A stretch of 64,000 nucleotides of DNA from Acanthaster planci. Lineage: Eukaryota > Echinodermata > Asteroidea > Valvatida > Acanthasteridae. Where the stretch lies: NCBI RefSeq assembly GCF_001949145.1, contig NW_019091421.1, forward strand, positions 844,206-908,205. Direction: 5' to 3'. The stretch's first letter is position 1; every line of letters begins with the position of its first letter. Of this stretch, positions 10,638-21,804 are shown piece after piece. A model generated the notes under the pieces. That model made no database searches and was not told where the DNA came from. It saw nothing but the letters and a program-made list of their open reading frames with translations. Both the position numbers and the translations under genes were made by a program.

Positions 10638-13240
10638 TTTCTGATGTATGCAATTTGTTTTTCTTTTGACTGCTGGCCATGGCATGACCTCTGGTTCAAC
10701 GTCATAGCCAGCCAACATCAAGATCCACATCAGCAGTTGACTAGTCAGCAGGTTGATTGTGCATGTTAAGCAAAATCCCCTCAAACGAGGGCTCGGATGC
10801 ACACTCACAGCCAACATGGTTCAATTGTACACTGCAAGGGTCCCCCAAGTTTAATCATTGTTTGCGACTTCAAAGTGTCAAGTGGGAATCAATACCACGA
10901 GAGCTGAGTTGGGCTGCCAACAGTCCAAATTCTAAGCGCACTTGATGTTATTACTACTATAGTTTCAAGTTGTACTTGTATGTTTGCATAGGGAACACTA
11001 ACCATCAGCACTTTGAGTTAGCCACCAAAATGGCCTAAGGCCTGTCTTAACAATATATGTGTATCTTTTGTTTCGTACAAATTGACCATTTTGGTTCTTC
11101 AGTACAATTCTTTTTTCCAAATAAACGAATTAACACTTTGTGTAAATAGTTCTGTATCAAAAGCATGATAATGCTAGTTGTGGATTCTGTAAAACGCTTT
11201 TATGAGAAAGCACGCGTTCATGTTCAGCAAAGAAAGTGGTCTTATGGTTTGGTCCCTGCTGAGAGTTTAAATTTAATTGACTTGTCTTAATTTGATTGTT
11301 TCTTAATATTATTGTCTTGGAAGAACTGAGTGATTGGAACCATTTATTTGAGATCATTGGCAATATCTATTTAAAAATTCGAAATGCCTGAGTTTATCAT
11401 TTATTGTGGGCGCTTACACCTTTACATGTTTTATGTGCTTTGGTGAGCAGAGAACAAGCTGACAAGTCACTCCCGCATGTAAAAGTTGAAAGATAAGATT
11501 TAAAACGTCTTCCGCAGCAAACGGTGCTGCAAACAATGTCACTGCAGTATTAAATGTTTAGAAGTGTAGTGGTTGGAGTGGTTTCATGAAGTGACAGGTG
11601 GAATGAAGCATTTTATTTGTCACCAAATGAAGTTATTCTTTTCGCTGCATGAATGCCAAGCATTAATTATTTGTTTTAAACAATGCCTGAAGAAATCCCT
11701 TGCATCACCTTTGAGTTGGAATGTATCTTGTGATTGTAGAATAGAACATCTATTGCTGTGATGCGGCCGTGCCATGCCTTTGTACCAACTATTCAGTGAC
11801 ATGCGAATAACAACCCATCTGTCAGATTCGGAGGGTGTATTCAACTATTGTATAAATGCAAGATTAAAAACTAATACCCATTGGATGGGATCCTGCCATA
11901 GAGCTTAGGGTATTAAATAACATTTTGAAATCCAACCGAAGTGGGTTTTAATCCAACTTTTGGACATGTTTGAGTAGCAGCGTTTTCACAATTTATAAGC
12001 ACAGACGTGTGCTTTTCTTTTACATGTTGTCACGCACATATTCTTTGCTTTGCTCTATGGTTTCCTTGTGTATATATTCAGATGTACTTTTTTATGTGAA
12101 GGGAGACACTTGATTCTGTAGACAGGGCACTGCCGATTCATTTTGCAAACCACAACTTTCCTTTTCTACATGAATAAAAATGTTCACGCTGGGCATGAAT
12201 TGAACCAGAGAGAGAAATCGAAAGTTTGAAAAATAATAGATTTTTATGGCACTGTTGCTGCTGCCAACCAGGTTTTGAACCCTCCATGTGTAATATATTG
12301 TGCATGGTACTAAGTTGGCTGTCGTTTTTGGTGTTACAAAATCAGTGATGTTGCTTGACGTTACAACTACCATGAGGTCATTTCATGTTGCAGCAGCCAT
12401 AATGTTGCATGTCCTGAGCCGCCCACTTGACCCTCTCCACACTGTCATTCCCCTTTCCCTCTCCCCCTCCCCCCCTTTTGCCCCAGCCTCACAGACCAAT
12501 CCATCAAGCAGGGACCCATCATTGATGAGACCAACCTCAGCAGACATAGCCCCTCCCCCCCAAAGGCTTGCACTTATAAGGCATGCAGCATGGCACTGGA
12601 GAATTGCGCCTTCTGTCAACCATGTGTGCAGTGGGAAGAGCTTGATGGATTAGTTCATTAGGGTTCTTGTATTTTGTTGAAGTGTAGTTGAAGCTTGCGG
12701 ATGTTGAGTAGCAACCAGAACAATGCATGAATCGTTCAAAAACCATTGTAGTACATTTTTATATTTATGAGCAAAGTCTCTGTATCCTACACATTTTAAC
12801 TAAGAAAGCATGGCCACACCATCAGTGTTACAGCAAGTGAATCGTACATGTATGTGTACACAGTATCATAATTTCTAAGAGACATCAAAACAATGATAAA
12901 GTAGCTCATTGAATGTTGTAGTGGGTCTAACAATTCCTTTCTGTTTTGAAAAGCATTGAATTCTGGTTATTCATTGGCATTTGTGACTATTGTGGATACA
13001 CACATACACCTAGGACTCAATTCTAGTGAATATTTACAGCACAAATGTGAGCATTAAGATCTTTTGATGTGCATGTACTCTTGTTGAAGTTATACATATA
13101 GATTCAATCTTTTTAAAAACCAACCAATAGAGGAAAGCCCCCCCCTTGACATTTTTTGTTTTGAAGGAAATATTTTTTTTAGTTAAGAACTGCCAGTTGA
13201 AAGTTTGTCGGCACATTTAAGTGCTAGTAGTTGCACTAAT

Positions 13241-13361
13241 AGGCTGCATCCGAATCTTTTGTCAAGAGGTAGGTCTAGGTCTTCTCTCCATTGGAAATGT
13301 GTGGAGACGCGTAGACAGTAGACCTAGCCGTAGCTCTGGAAGCCCGTTTCAGACACTGCCT
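13241..13361 (+). mobile_element. Short MITE family D, copy 1 (about 120 bp)
   Basis: The left end AGGCTGCATCCGAATC and the reverse complement of the right end AGGCAGTGTCTGAAAC are imperfect inverted repeats. Inner arms (GGTCTAGGTCTT and AGACCTAGCC) are also complementary. The same sequence appears in reverse orientation at 62525-62645, including the shared core TCCATTGGAAATGTGTGGAG. It has no coding capacity. Confidence 0.7.
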
Positions 13362-15300
13362 AAGACACTGATTGTACATGTAGAAACTGTGTCTAGAGGT
13401 CCGTGGATGTGAGACAAAACATGCATGTGCACTGTTCAACCCAATAGTAAACGATCAAAAATATACTAGGATTTCCAATGAACAGTACTGTTTGTCTCGA
13501 CCATAATGTCAAGTCACAAGGGAAGACTATTTGTTTATAAATGTAGACTCTTCCAATGTTCCTTCTTCGCTTTCTTCACAAACTACGAAAATCGGTTTGC
13601 ATTCCAGAATGCACTTTTTTGAACTGATACAAAATTTCCTCCCACAGACCACTGGTTGCCATAGCAGGACTGGGTATCAGTGGGCAAAAATATATTGCTT
13701 CTGATTTGGAATGGACAGCAGTCCTGGTGGAATATTTGTTATGAAATGTTTACATACACCTGAAGGCATAAAGACATCCAAAGAATCTCCCACAGTAAAT
13801 TTTCATAAACGAATAAAATTGACAAAGAGCTATAGCCCTTTCTGGAAAAGAAAAGATTTGATGCATGCACACACAAAGCAACTAGTTTGTTGCATGTTTT
13901 TTATTTTTAGGGTAGACAAAATTTTGCAATAGGACAAATTTTTCTGTTGGCGATTTCTTCAGTTTTAAGATAGAGGTAACTCTTTTCTTTTCAATGACGT
14001 AGAGAGTCTCAAAAATACTGGTAACTGTGAGTTATTTACCATCGTTATCAGTTATTTCTTTTAAGAATAGGAGCATCAGAATGCCTTGGAACCAAGCATT
14101 TGGGTTTGGTCTATAACTAGGCCGTGCGTGAGTTTTTGACTGTTTTTGTTTGCCATTGTAACAGTAGAGTGATTGTATCATAAAAAAATTACAATGCTGA
14201 GTAGTTGCTGTGGTGCTGTCGGTTAAATGATGAATGTCTGTGTCAAAAAACATTTCATTAATACTTTTTCCAGATTATTTTTTATACCATTAAATTGTTA
14301 AATGGACAGTCATATGCATTGATTACTTTATTTGGCTTCAGTAATGTTTAGGATTGACTATGTAATTAGCTGGTTGGTGAAACTGTCGTAGTATCTTATA
14401 ACGTCGTTGCATCTGTACTAGATAGTGATTTGGGACAAAATATGGCATTCTTTTTCATGTAAAGACATATTTTTGTTTTGCTTATTGAAGATTTGTTTAT
14501 AAAATATATATTGTATATTATTTTGGTAGTAAATACAATGAGGTGTATTGTTGGTAATGTAGCTGTGCTATTTGTACATTAAATGCGTGTAGTAGTGCAT
14601 AATGTTGGTTGATATGACTACAATTCGCAAAGCTACTGTGCGTATTATGGCAATGAATTCTCGGTATTAGGTAATTGCGTTGGACTGTTTAGTCTACTGC
14701 TTGAAGATGAGTCCTTAAAGTTTTCATTTGGGATATGGTGCTTATGAGTGCCCTTGCTAAGCATCGTATACAGCTCAGAGCCAGTTGCGACAACATTACC
14801 AAAGCCATTCATTACCCGCTGATGTCATATCTAATTACATCAGCCGGTAGTCCACTTTTGCTCGCGTGGACTTTTCAGTAGTCCGCAAACGTGCTTGGTA
14901 GCATCTGTAAACTGGCGGATATTCAGCAAAATTTTGAAAAGATTAAATTCAGAAAAGTAGACACATAAGGTTTTTTGTTGTTTGCTGCCAGCATAGTCCA
15001 GCAAAGCTATGCTTGCCGGATTGCAACATAATTTACAAGCTAAGTGAAAGAAAACAAAATGCTTAATTGTGCATAATATAGACAAATTTTGAACTTGTAT
15101 TATAGGTTTAATACATTGTAATGAGTATTATCTTTATGTAATGCTGTATAATGAGCTATTGGATGTGGATGTCTGTGTTCGGTCCCTTGTGAACTTCTGA
15201 ATACTCGTAATAGCTCGACTTAATGTTAACAATCGTCATAGTGATTCGAATAACATTTTAAGTATGTGCGAACAAGAGTTTACTGTTAGCTTTATGTGTT

Positions 15301-16150
15301 CACTGAGCGTGAGTCCTTTGTGTTCTGATCTTCACGATGAATGAGATTCAGGCAGTGCAGACCGTGACTCCAGTAGCCGTTGGAAGATATTTACACTTTA
15401 GACTTTCAGCTCATCGGACCTCATGTTCATTTTGTTGCTTCCCCCATTTTTTCCAGCACTGTTGTCCTTCGCACGGCCCTTTCACCCACTGAACAGGGAT
15501 GAACAGAGAACCGGACCACGTGGGAGCGGTGTCAATGCACGATGCTCTTGTGATTCAAACCGGGGCAGAATCTCTGGTTTGTGAGCTAAGCAAGGACGGA
15601 TACGAAGTACTCAGTAGCGATAGTCCAGGGCACAACTTATTCAACAGGTTTTTTCTTTCTTCTTGACTTCGCATTTTGTGATGGACAACACGTTAATTAA
15701 GTGGACACTTGAGCGGTCTCAGGCGTCATAAAGTAAGTATGCACTTGAAGGGGTCTGCACTAGATGTTTGGCCGGTAGTTCCTTGATTCATCTTGACGAG
15801 TTGGTTGGTTTCCACTACAATGAATGGATTTCCTACGGTAAGTCTCTAAAGGAACTGAGCCCACAAATTGTGTTAACTTACATGATAAATGCGTTTCATC
15901 AGTTTTCAGTTCATATAGCATGGCGTTTCACAGATGAGCTTCCAAGTTCATGTCCAAACCACATTCACTTGATAACTTTACTAGTGATGTATTCTGCTGT
16001 TATGTCATAGCCGAATTGATCATCATGAACTCAAAACACCCCCAGCATCCAACACCCTTTTTGGCCACAACTAAACCTCAATGTTTTCACTTTAGGTCTA
16101 CCTTTGATATGTCATCATCACAAGTAAGACACATCATTCGTCAAATTGTT
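15301..16150. other. Intergenic or 3' UTR of the armadillo-like gene; nothing recognised
   Basis: There is no convincing coding exon or RNA gene. The right part probably includes the 3' UTR of the minus-strand gene whose stop codon is at 16151-16153. A pyrimidine-rich CCATTTTTTCCAG near 15445-15457 looks like a splice acceptor, but no coding frame follows it. Confidence 0.35.
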
Positions 16151-17186
16151 TCATTTAACATTCAAGTCCACTTTCACGTGCCCCAGGAAATCTCTAAGCA
16201 CCGCCGCGTAATTCCTTGGCCAACCCTTCCAAGATATCTCCTCCATCTCCTCCAGACACTCCTTGAAATTGCCGCCGTCCGTCTTGGTGTGGTCTATCAG
16301 CGCTCGGACCACCTTGGTGCCTGACGCGCAAAGCACGACCAGAGCGTAGCAGGACCACCGCACCAGCCTCGGGTCGAAGTGGGAAGCGACGAACTTGGCC
16401 AGGATCGGCATGAGGTCAAGCTCTTGGTAGACGCGGTCGCAGTTGTCCTTGTGTGCTCGGCAGAGCTCGCTCAGAGCCTTGACCACTTCCGTCTTAAGGG
16501 TCGCTGATGATGCTTCGTCTTTGAGTATTTGGGCGAGGATCGGGAGGTAGGTCCCTGCGCATTTCGCCGCCTCCGTCCCGCCTGTAGGCAAGATATCCCC
16601 AAATTAGAAATGTTCCCGACTGGCCTTGTTTAACTCACTGCTTATCTGGAGGAAGTTTGGGTCTGCCGACATTCTGAAGTACGATACTTCTCACTTGAAG
16701 TCGAACAAGCACTGGCAAATTGGGACAAGCCTACTGCCCGAATTAATTATGAAGTTGGTTGTACACTGTGGTGTGTGTGTAATTTCGGAGGTCGCAGGTT
16801 CAAATCAAAACCATTCCGGATATAGTCTAGTCTATTTAGGCAAAAAAGGGCTTTGACGGTCTTTATTTGGTGTTCATGATGAAAAACAACCACAAGGTGA
16901 TTGTTAAAAGCAAGGATGACATCAGCATTCACGACGACGGCGGTATTAGCCGACAAGGGAATCTTCTTACTTTACCTGTGTAGGCCAAATGTCCCATTTT
17001 CCTCACAGCTTCTATCTTGATCTCAACGTCCGTCCCGTCTCTGAGGTGTGAGCCACAGATCATGATGTCTTTCTTGTAAAGGTTTGGCTCATCGTCCCAA
17101 GGCTTCTCACCCGCTTCCCCGTGCGAGGCAAGCGTGTGTAAAGTCTTCTCTACACTTTCGAACACTCGGCGCATCGACCGGAACAT
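16151..17186 (-). CDS. Small armadillo-like helical domain protein (ARMH2-like?)
   Basis: There are two coding exons: 17186-16976 (phase 1 end) and 16581-16151, joined through donor G/gtaaag and acceptor tgcctacag/G. This gives 213 aa that start MFRSMRRVFESVEK and end at a stop codon at 16151-16153. The protein is largely amphipathic helices of ARM/HEAT type: EIKIEAVRKMGHLAYTGGTE (about 54-73), then repeats around YLPILAQILKDE, LKTEVVKALSELCRAH and RWSCYALVVLCASG, and a C-terminal WKGWPRNYAAVLRDFLG. The spacing and the short length recall vertebrate ARMH2, an uncharacterised armadillo-like helical protein, but that name is from memory and unverified. No signal peptide or membrane segment is seen. 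It is probably a scaffold or interaction protein; its function is unknown. Confidence 0.75.
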
Positions 17187-17339
17187 GACTCACAGTTTTG
17201 TTTTTCACTTTTATTTAGACCGAAAGAAAACCTTCACCTATGTCAGCAGTCAACAATCTGATCTAGATTTTTAAAAACTGAATCGTGCATGCATAATCAA
17301 AATTTGAACCAAACGCGTCACGTCGAGAAGGTTATACGC

Positions 17340-20300
17340 GCGCGTCGTTTGTGTCTGTGCCAAGTTTGTTCACTGAGCAGTAACCCTTTTATGCTTTGGT
17401 CCAGTGGTTGGCCGTCAAAATATTTCGTCGAGCTTAGTTATCTTAAGAAATTATGTAAACATAGCCATTTGTTCCTTTTCTCCGGCAATTTTTTTTTGTT
17501 TCTGCAAGAAATGTGCACTCCAAGAACATTCATGTACCCCGGCACCCAAGCGTATGCTCTACATTAATGAGCTAAAAACGCAGGGTTTCAAAGGTTGGGT
17601 TTGAGTGACGTGGGGAAAGCCTGTACAATATCAAAATATTTTGTTTATGCACATCAAGAGTTGCAAACATGTTTGCTTCGATATATTGATTCTTCCTGTC
17701 AACGAATCACGGAAGAAAATTATAGTTCATGTAAATGTTTTTTTTTCCACACTTAAACTTTAAAGGCAAACACGCGTTTTCAATGCGCACGGTGTCCGTA
17801 TGCGTAAGTTGCGGAATTGGTTCGTTGACACCGGAGTGAAACGGAAGGCGGAAAGGGAACGGATCAAAAGCAAATGGCAAGGCAGCCTTACTAAACTGAA
17901 CGATCCTACCTCGTTGCCAAACTGATAATATAGGCCTAGGTCCATTATAAGGCCCTAATCCGACGGGGTATGATCTGGCCATCGGGGCTTTCAGGCGATC
18001 CGCATCTCGCACGCGGCACTTCCGAAGAGGTGTAACAATCGACTACCACCTCTGTCTGTTGATCAGCAAGTGTTGGTTAAACAGTGCCAAAACATGATGT
18101 TCAAGCTGCCAGAAGAACCCTTTTTTTGGCGAGAATGAAATGCGGTAGCCTTTTTAAAAAATATATAATCCTTTACACAGTGCACAACCCGGCCGCGAGT
18201 TAAGACCGTTCAAAGTTCAACAACGAGTGGCGCACTCCAAAATAGTGCAGTCGAATCATTAACATCATTGCACAATCCTTCGTATGTATTTAATGATCAG
18301 TATNTCTTTTGTTCTGCACAGGAAAGCACAGATCCGCTTATGTAGGCTTTTAAGGTTTAAACTAAAGTAGTAGATCTATAGCCAAGTGTTTATATGCTCT
18401 TGTAAAACATGACCATTTTACATTCTGGAAGTTCGTTTCGGTTTTGGAAGACTGTTCAAAGTTCAACAACGAGTGGCGCACTCCAAAATAGTGCAGTCGA
18501 TTTATTAACATTATTGCACAACCCTTACTTCGTATGTATTTAATGATCAATTATCTACACCTGTTTCGGGTGAGCCGTGGCCTGGTGGTTCGAACACGAG
18601 ACATTAAGCGTCTTCGGTCGCAGCCCTTGATTGCTGCGAGCCTACTGGGACAACTCGATACTCACCTTTTGTTGCATATATTTTTTACTCACTAACATAA
18701 GAATTTAATATGATATGTTTAGTCCGTCCAACATGTACTTTTCTTCTCATTTTTCCTTTTTTCAAGCAAAACCGAACGATGCAATGAAATTCTATTTGCG
18801 CCATTAATCAGCCCAAATTGTCTTTTGTGTCGTAAAGGAATGCACAGATCTTATTTTCTCCAAAATGTCATCTTACCCACCTCTGACAATTTATTTCAAC
18901 TCTGCGACTATCCATAAACTGAAACTTGATTATTGCCAATTCTGTATTAAGTGAGTTTTACAAGATATTTTCATCAAAGCAAAGAAACAGGTCACCCAGC
19001 ATAAAAAACTACAGGAGATAGCCGAGGTGCGAATGCTTGCCCGGCCCAACACTCTCTTGGTATTATGGGCTTACATTCGACCAATCAAGATCTCAAGTTG
19101 AAAACCTCGGATTGACCTTTGTCTAAAAACGCCTGTCCCTCTTGTTTTCAGTTTTTAAACTTAACTTGAGTAGTTTTAGTATTACAGTGTAATTCTCTTT
19201 AATCCACTCGATCAAATCCCTAGAAGTTCATGGTGAATAGCTTGCCTGTGTGAGTGTGATTGACGTGTCTAGGGTTACACTACACCAAATACGCGCCCAT
19301 ATAGAAATCAGTGCAAAATCGGACCGAAATAGCGCCGCCTGTTGACTCTCGTAAAGACGTTGGCCGCCCGGTTTTTCACTGGAAATTAAAGATTATGGCC
19401 ATAAGATAGCCGCCCGCCTCTGTCCAAAATAGGTCCGTAATTTCGGGCTTTTTGTGAAAGAAATACCTGAACTGGAGACCATTGGTCCTAAATTCGAGAT
19501 TCATCGAAATATTTCTACGATGCCTCCCGATTATGGCCTGTCTTATTGTAAAAACCCCGCCGGGATCAAAAATATTAATGAGCTCGCGCAACAGAAATAC
19601 AACCATCCTCACCCACAATGAATGCACCCTGTACCCCCCCCAAAGGTTTTAGAGAAGGCGCCCTCTATAGGCACACTCTTTCCAAAGTCAACTCGTTTAT
19701 GGCTATGCGATGTCAAAAGAGGTATTTCTTCTCTAAATCAGTGATTTATTCTTTATTATATAATACTGGTAAATTGTTGCATTTATTGTCAATATCTTGG
19801 CTAAAACTGGCATGACTAAACCAGTCGTGTAAGTCCGTACATGCTGGGCGTAGGCTATCCCCTGAACTGTCATGACTGTGGTATGGAAACCGACGTCCGC
19901 TCCTCCTCCCACGAGATGGGGCCCTTTTTCGGGGGGGGGGTGGGAAGGGAAGGGGACAAACCGCTCATCAGTAATGGACTTACAAACCATTTACAGTGGA
20001 AGGTGGCCAGTTGCGAGATTTATTCAAGTCTTTATTTTTCCGTTTTTATTTTCAACNTTATTTTTACTCTAACATAAGCAATGAATATCTCACAGAAGTA
20101 CAGAAGTACTTTCATCTTGTCCAGCATGTACTTCTCTTGTTTTAACTTTTTTGAGGCGGAAACCGACAAATTTAACGACCTTTTAGTTGCGTCATTAGTA
20201 AATCCAACCTATCTTTCGTTCTTTACAGGAACGCATAGATCCGCTCATAGGCTTTCAAGGCTTCAACTAAAGTGGTAGATCTATAGCATACTGTGTTATG

Positions 20301-21330
20301 CTCTTGTAAAACATGGTCATTTTACAGTCTCTCTGGAAGTTCGTTTCGGTTTAAGAAATGGAGTAGTATGTGTGTTTACAAGAATGCGCCCTCTATACGC
20401 ACAGGCTTTTCAAAGTCAAGCCGAGAACTAGAACCAGTTCCGAAGTGACTACGTCAGGCGCACCAGTATGTGCGTAAAAGGCATTAGAGCGAGAACCAGC
20501 GCGTGAACCAACACGCGCACGTACTCCGTTCGTTTGCACTACACTTTCTGGTTCAAAGTGACGCCACACTTATGTACTCTAATAATAGTACGAAACTCGT
20601 TCGGCAACGCATCACAGTTGCTTCCTACCCCTATGTTTTAACCGCGTTATGCGATGTAAAAAGAGGCAGTTTTTCTCTATACCTTTACTTTATTCTTGGT
20701 TCTATCCGTTGTTGCGTTTATTTTTATTTTCAAGTCCTTGGAGAAAATTAATAGGATTGGCAATCCTTTAACTTACCACGCTTATACTGCTTAATCTAAT
20801 TCTAAGGCAAGGTCAAAGTCTGTAGGCTTCTCCAAGATTTTTCCGGGGGAGGAAAGCATTTTTGTGGGGGGAGGGGGTCTCCGAGGGGAGGCCGGGGACA
20901 AACCACTCATCAGCGACGGACTGATTAACTTTTAACAATGGAACGAGTGGAAGGTGATCAATATCCTGATTTATTTAAGCAAACTGGTGATTTTCATCAC
21001 TGTTCGGCTTTCTTTTCAGTTATCTTGGTTTTCCATTATTTTGTCCTTTTTTATGTTTGAACGTTCAAGTTTTTTCTGGGGGCGGGGAGCCGGGGGAGCG
21101 GCAAGTGTCTCCCTTGCCCCTACCCGACGCCCATGTACAAGTCTAGCCCAGGTTAGACAACATCTAGTCTTGCAACATGGTAATGAAGGCATAGTTCAAC
21201 CTTGGCCAAAGTCAGGCTCTGCATCATCAGGGCCATGTTTACGTGTGTCATGTTGTTATCACATGGAACGATGCACAAGCTATAGTTTGATCAGTAACCG
21301 GGCGGAGATCGGCTCATTTGAGCTTGCCTG
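17340..21330. repeat. Non-coding segmental duplication, copy A (with internal sub-duplications)
   Basis: Many collinear anchors match copy B (21805-24000): 17352 with 21821, 18204 with 22065, 18570 with 22189, 19020 with 22630, 19376 with 23078, 19803 with 23518, and 21145 with 23840. Inside copy A, parts are repeated again: 18204 with 18449 (about 90 bp, CGAGTGGCGCACTCCAAAAT), 18313 with 20227 (about 130 bp), 19654 with 20388, and 19954 with 20893. Copy A is therefore longer than copy B and has at least one extra unit. No protein-coding frame survives. Two single N bases (18303, 20057) fall inside it. Confidence 0.8.
18569..18665 (+). repeat. Possible Pol III-type (tRNA-like) promoter segment in the duplication, copy A
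   Basis: GTGAGCCGTGGCCTGGTGGT resembles a tRNA A-box context (compare TGGCCGAGTGG of tRNA-Ser/Leu) and is conserved almost base for base at 22189. A convincing B box at the right distance is missing: GGTTCGAACAC comes too soon. It may be a worn SINE head, or simply a conserved part of the duplicated unit. Confidence 0.25.
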
Positions 21331-21344
21331 ACTGTTATAGTTTG

Positions 21345-21613
21345 CAGGGGCGGATCCAAGGGGGGCATACGCCCCCCTTTTCTTCCCAAAATAAACAAAC
21401 GAATGAAAAAGAGGGGAAAAAAGGGAGAGAGAAGAAAAAAAGAGGGGTCGTATTGCCTGAAATTGCACAACAGAGCGCTTACCCCGCGCCGAAAGGGCTT
21501 TGCGCTACACGCTCGCAAGCATCAAATGTTACCATTGCTGCTTTCGTTCAAGCCCCCCACCCTTTGGAAAATCTGGGATCACGCCCCCCTTTGGACAATC
21601 CTAGGTCCGCCCC
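21345..21613 (+). mobile_element. hAT-like MITE (about 269 bp)
   Basis: The left terminus CAGGGGCGGATCCAAGGGGG and the right terminus (reverse complement AGGGGCGGACCTAGGATTG, then CCAAAGGGGGGC) form inverted repeats of the CAGGGGCGG type that is widespread in animal hAT superfamily MITEs. Both sides are flanked by the 7-bp direct repeat TAGTTTG (21338-21344 and 21614-21620), consistent with a worn 8-bp hAT target-site duplication. The interior is A-rich and non-coding. It sits at the junction between copies A and B of the segmental duplication. Confidence 0.85.
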
Positions 21614-21804
21614 TAGTTTGGAATACATAGTTCTCTATTCATATTTCACAAGTTGGCCGTGCATGTGTTAAGTAAACCGCAGATTTTCTAATTCATTGGG
21701 AAAGTATTCCATGTACGGACGCCGCTCGACACACTTTGCACAAACCCCATGACACTGGTCTGAAATTTTTGTTGTTTTCTTAGTGTCACGCAAAGAAGGT
21801 ATTT

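Larger units (their letters stand above)
9553..15300 (+). other. Probable epsin 3' UTR followed by intergenic DNA
   Basis: No ORF here resembles a known protein. The AT-rich sequence after the epsin stop codon contains AATAAA signals at 11119-11124 and 12173-12178 that could end a long 3' UTR. Two inverted-repeat elements (10281-10637 and 13241-13361) lie inside. The true transcript end cannot be placed from the sequence. I see no RNA gene or further coding exon up to 15300. Confidence 0.4.

Noticed and set aside
12300-12653. 117-aa ORF with a Pro/Ser-rich segment
   Set aside because: Low-complexity composition, no recognisable domain, and it lies in the probable epsin 3' UTR; a TTTTGCCCCAG acceptor-like site alone is not enough.
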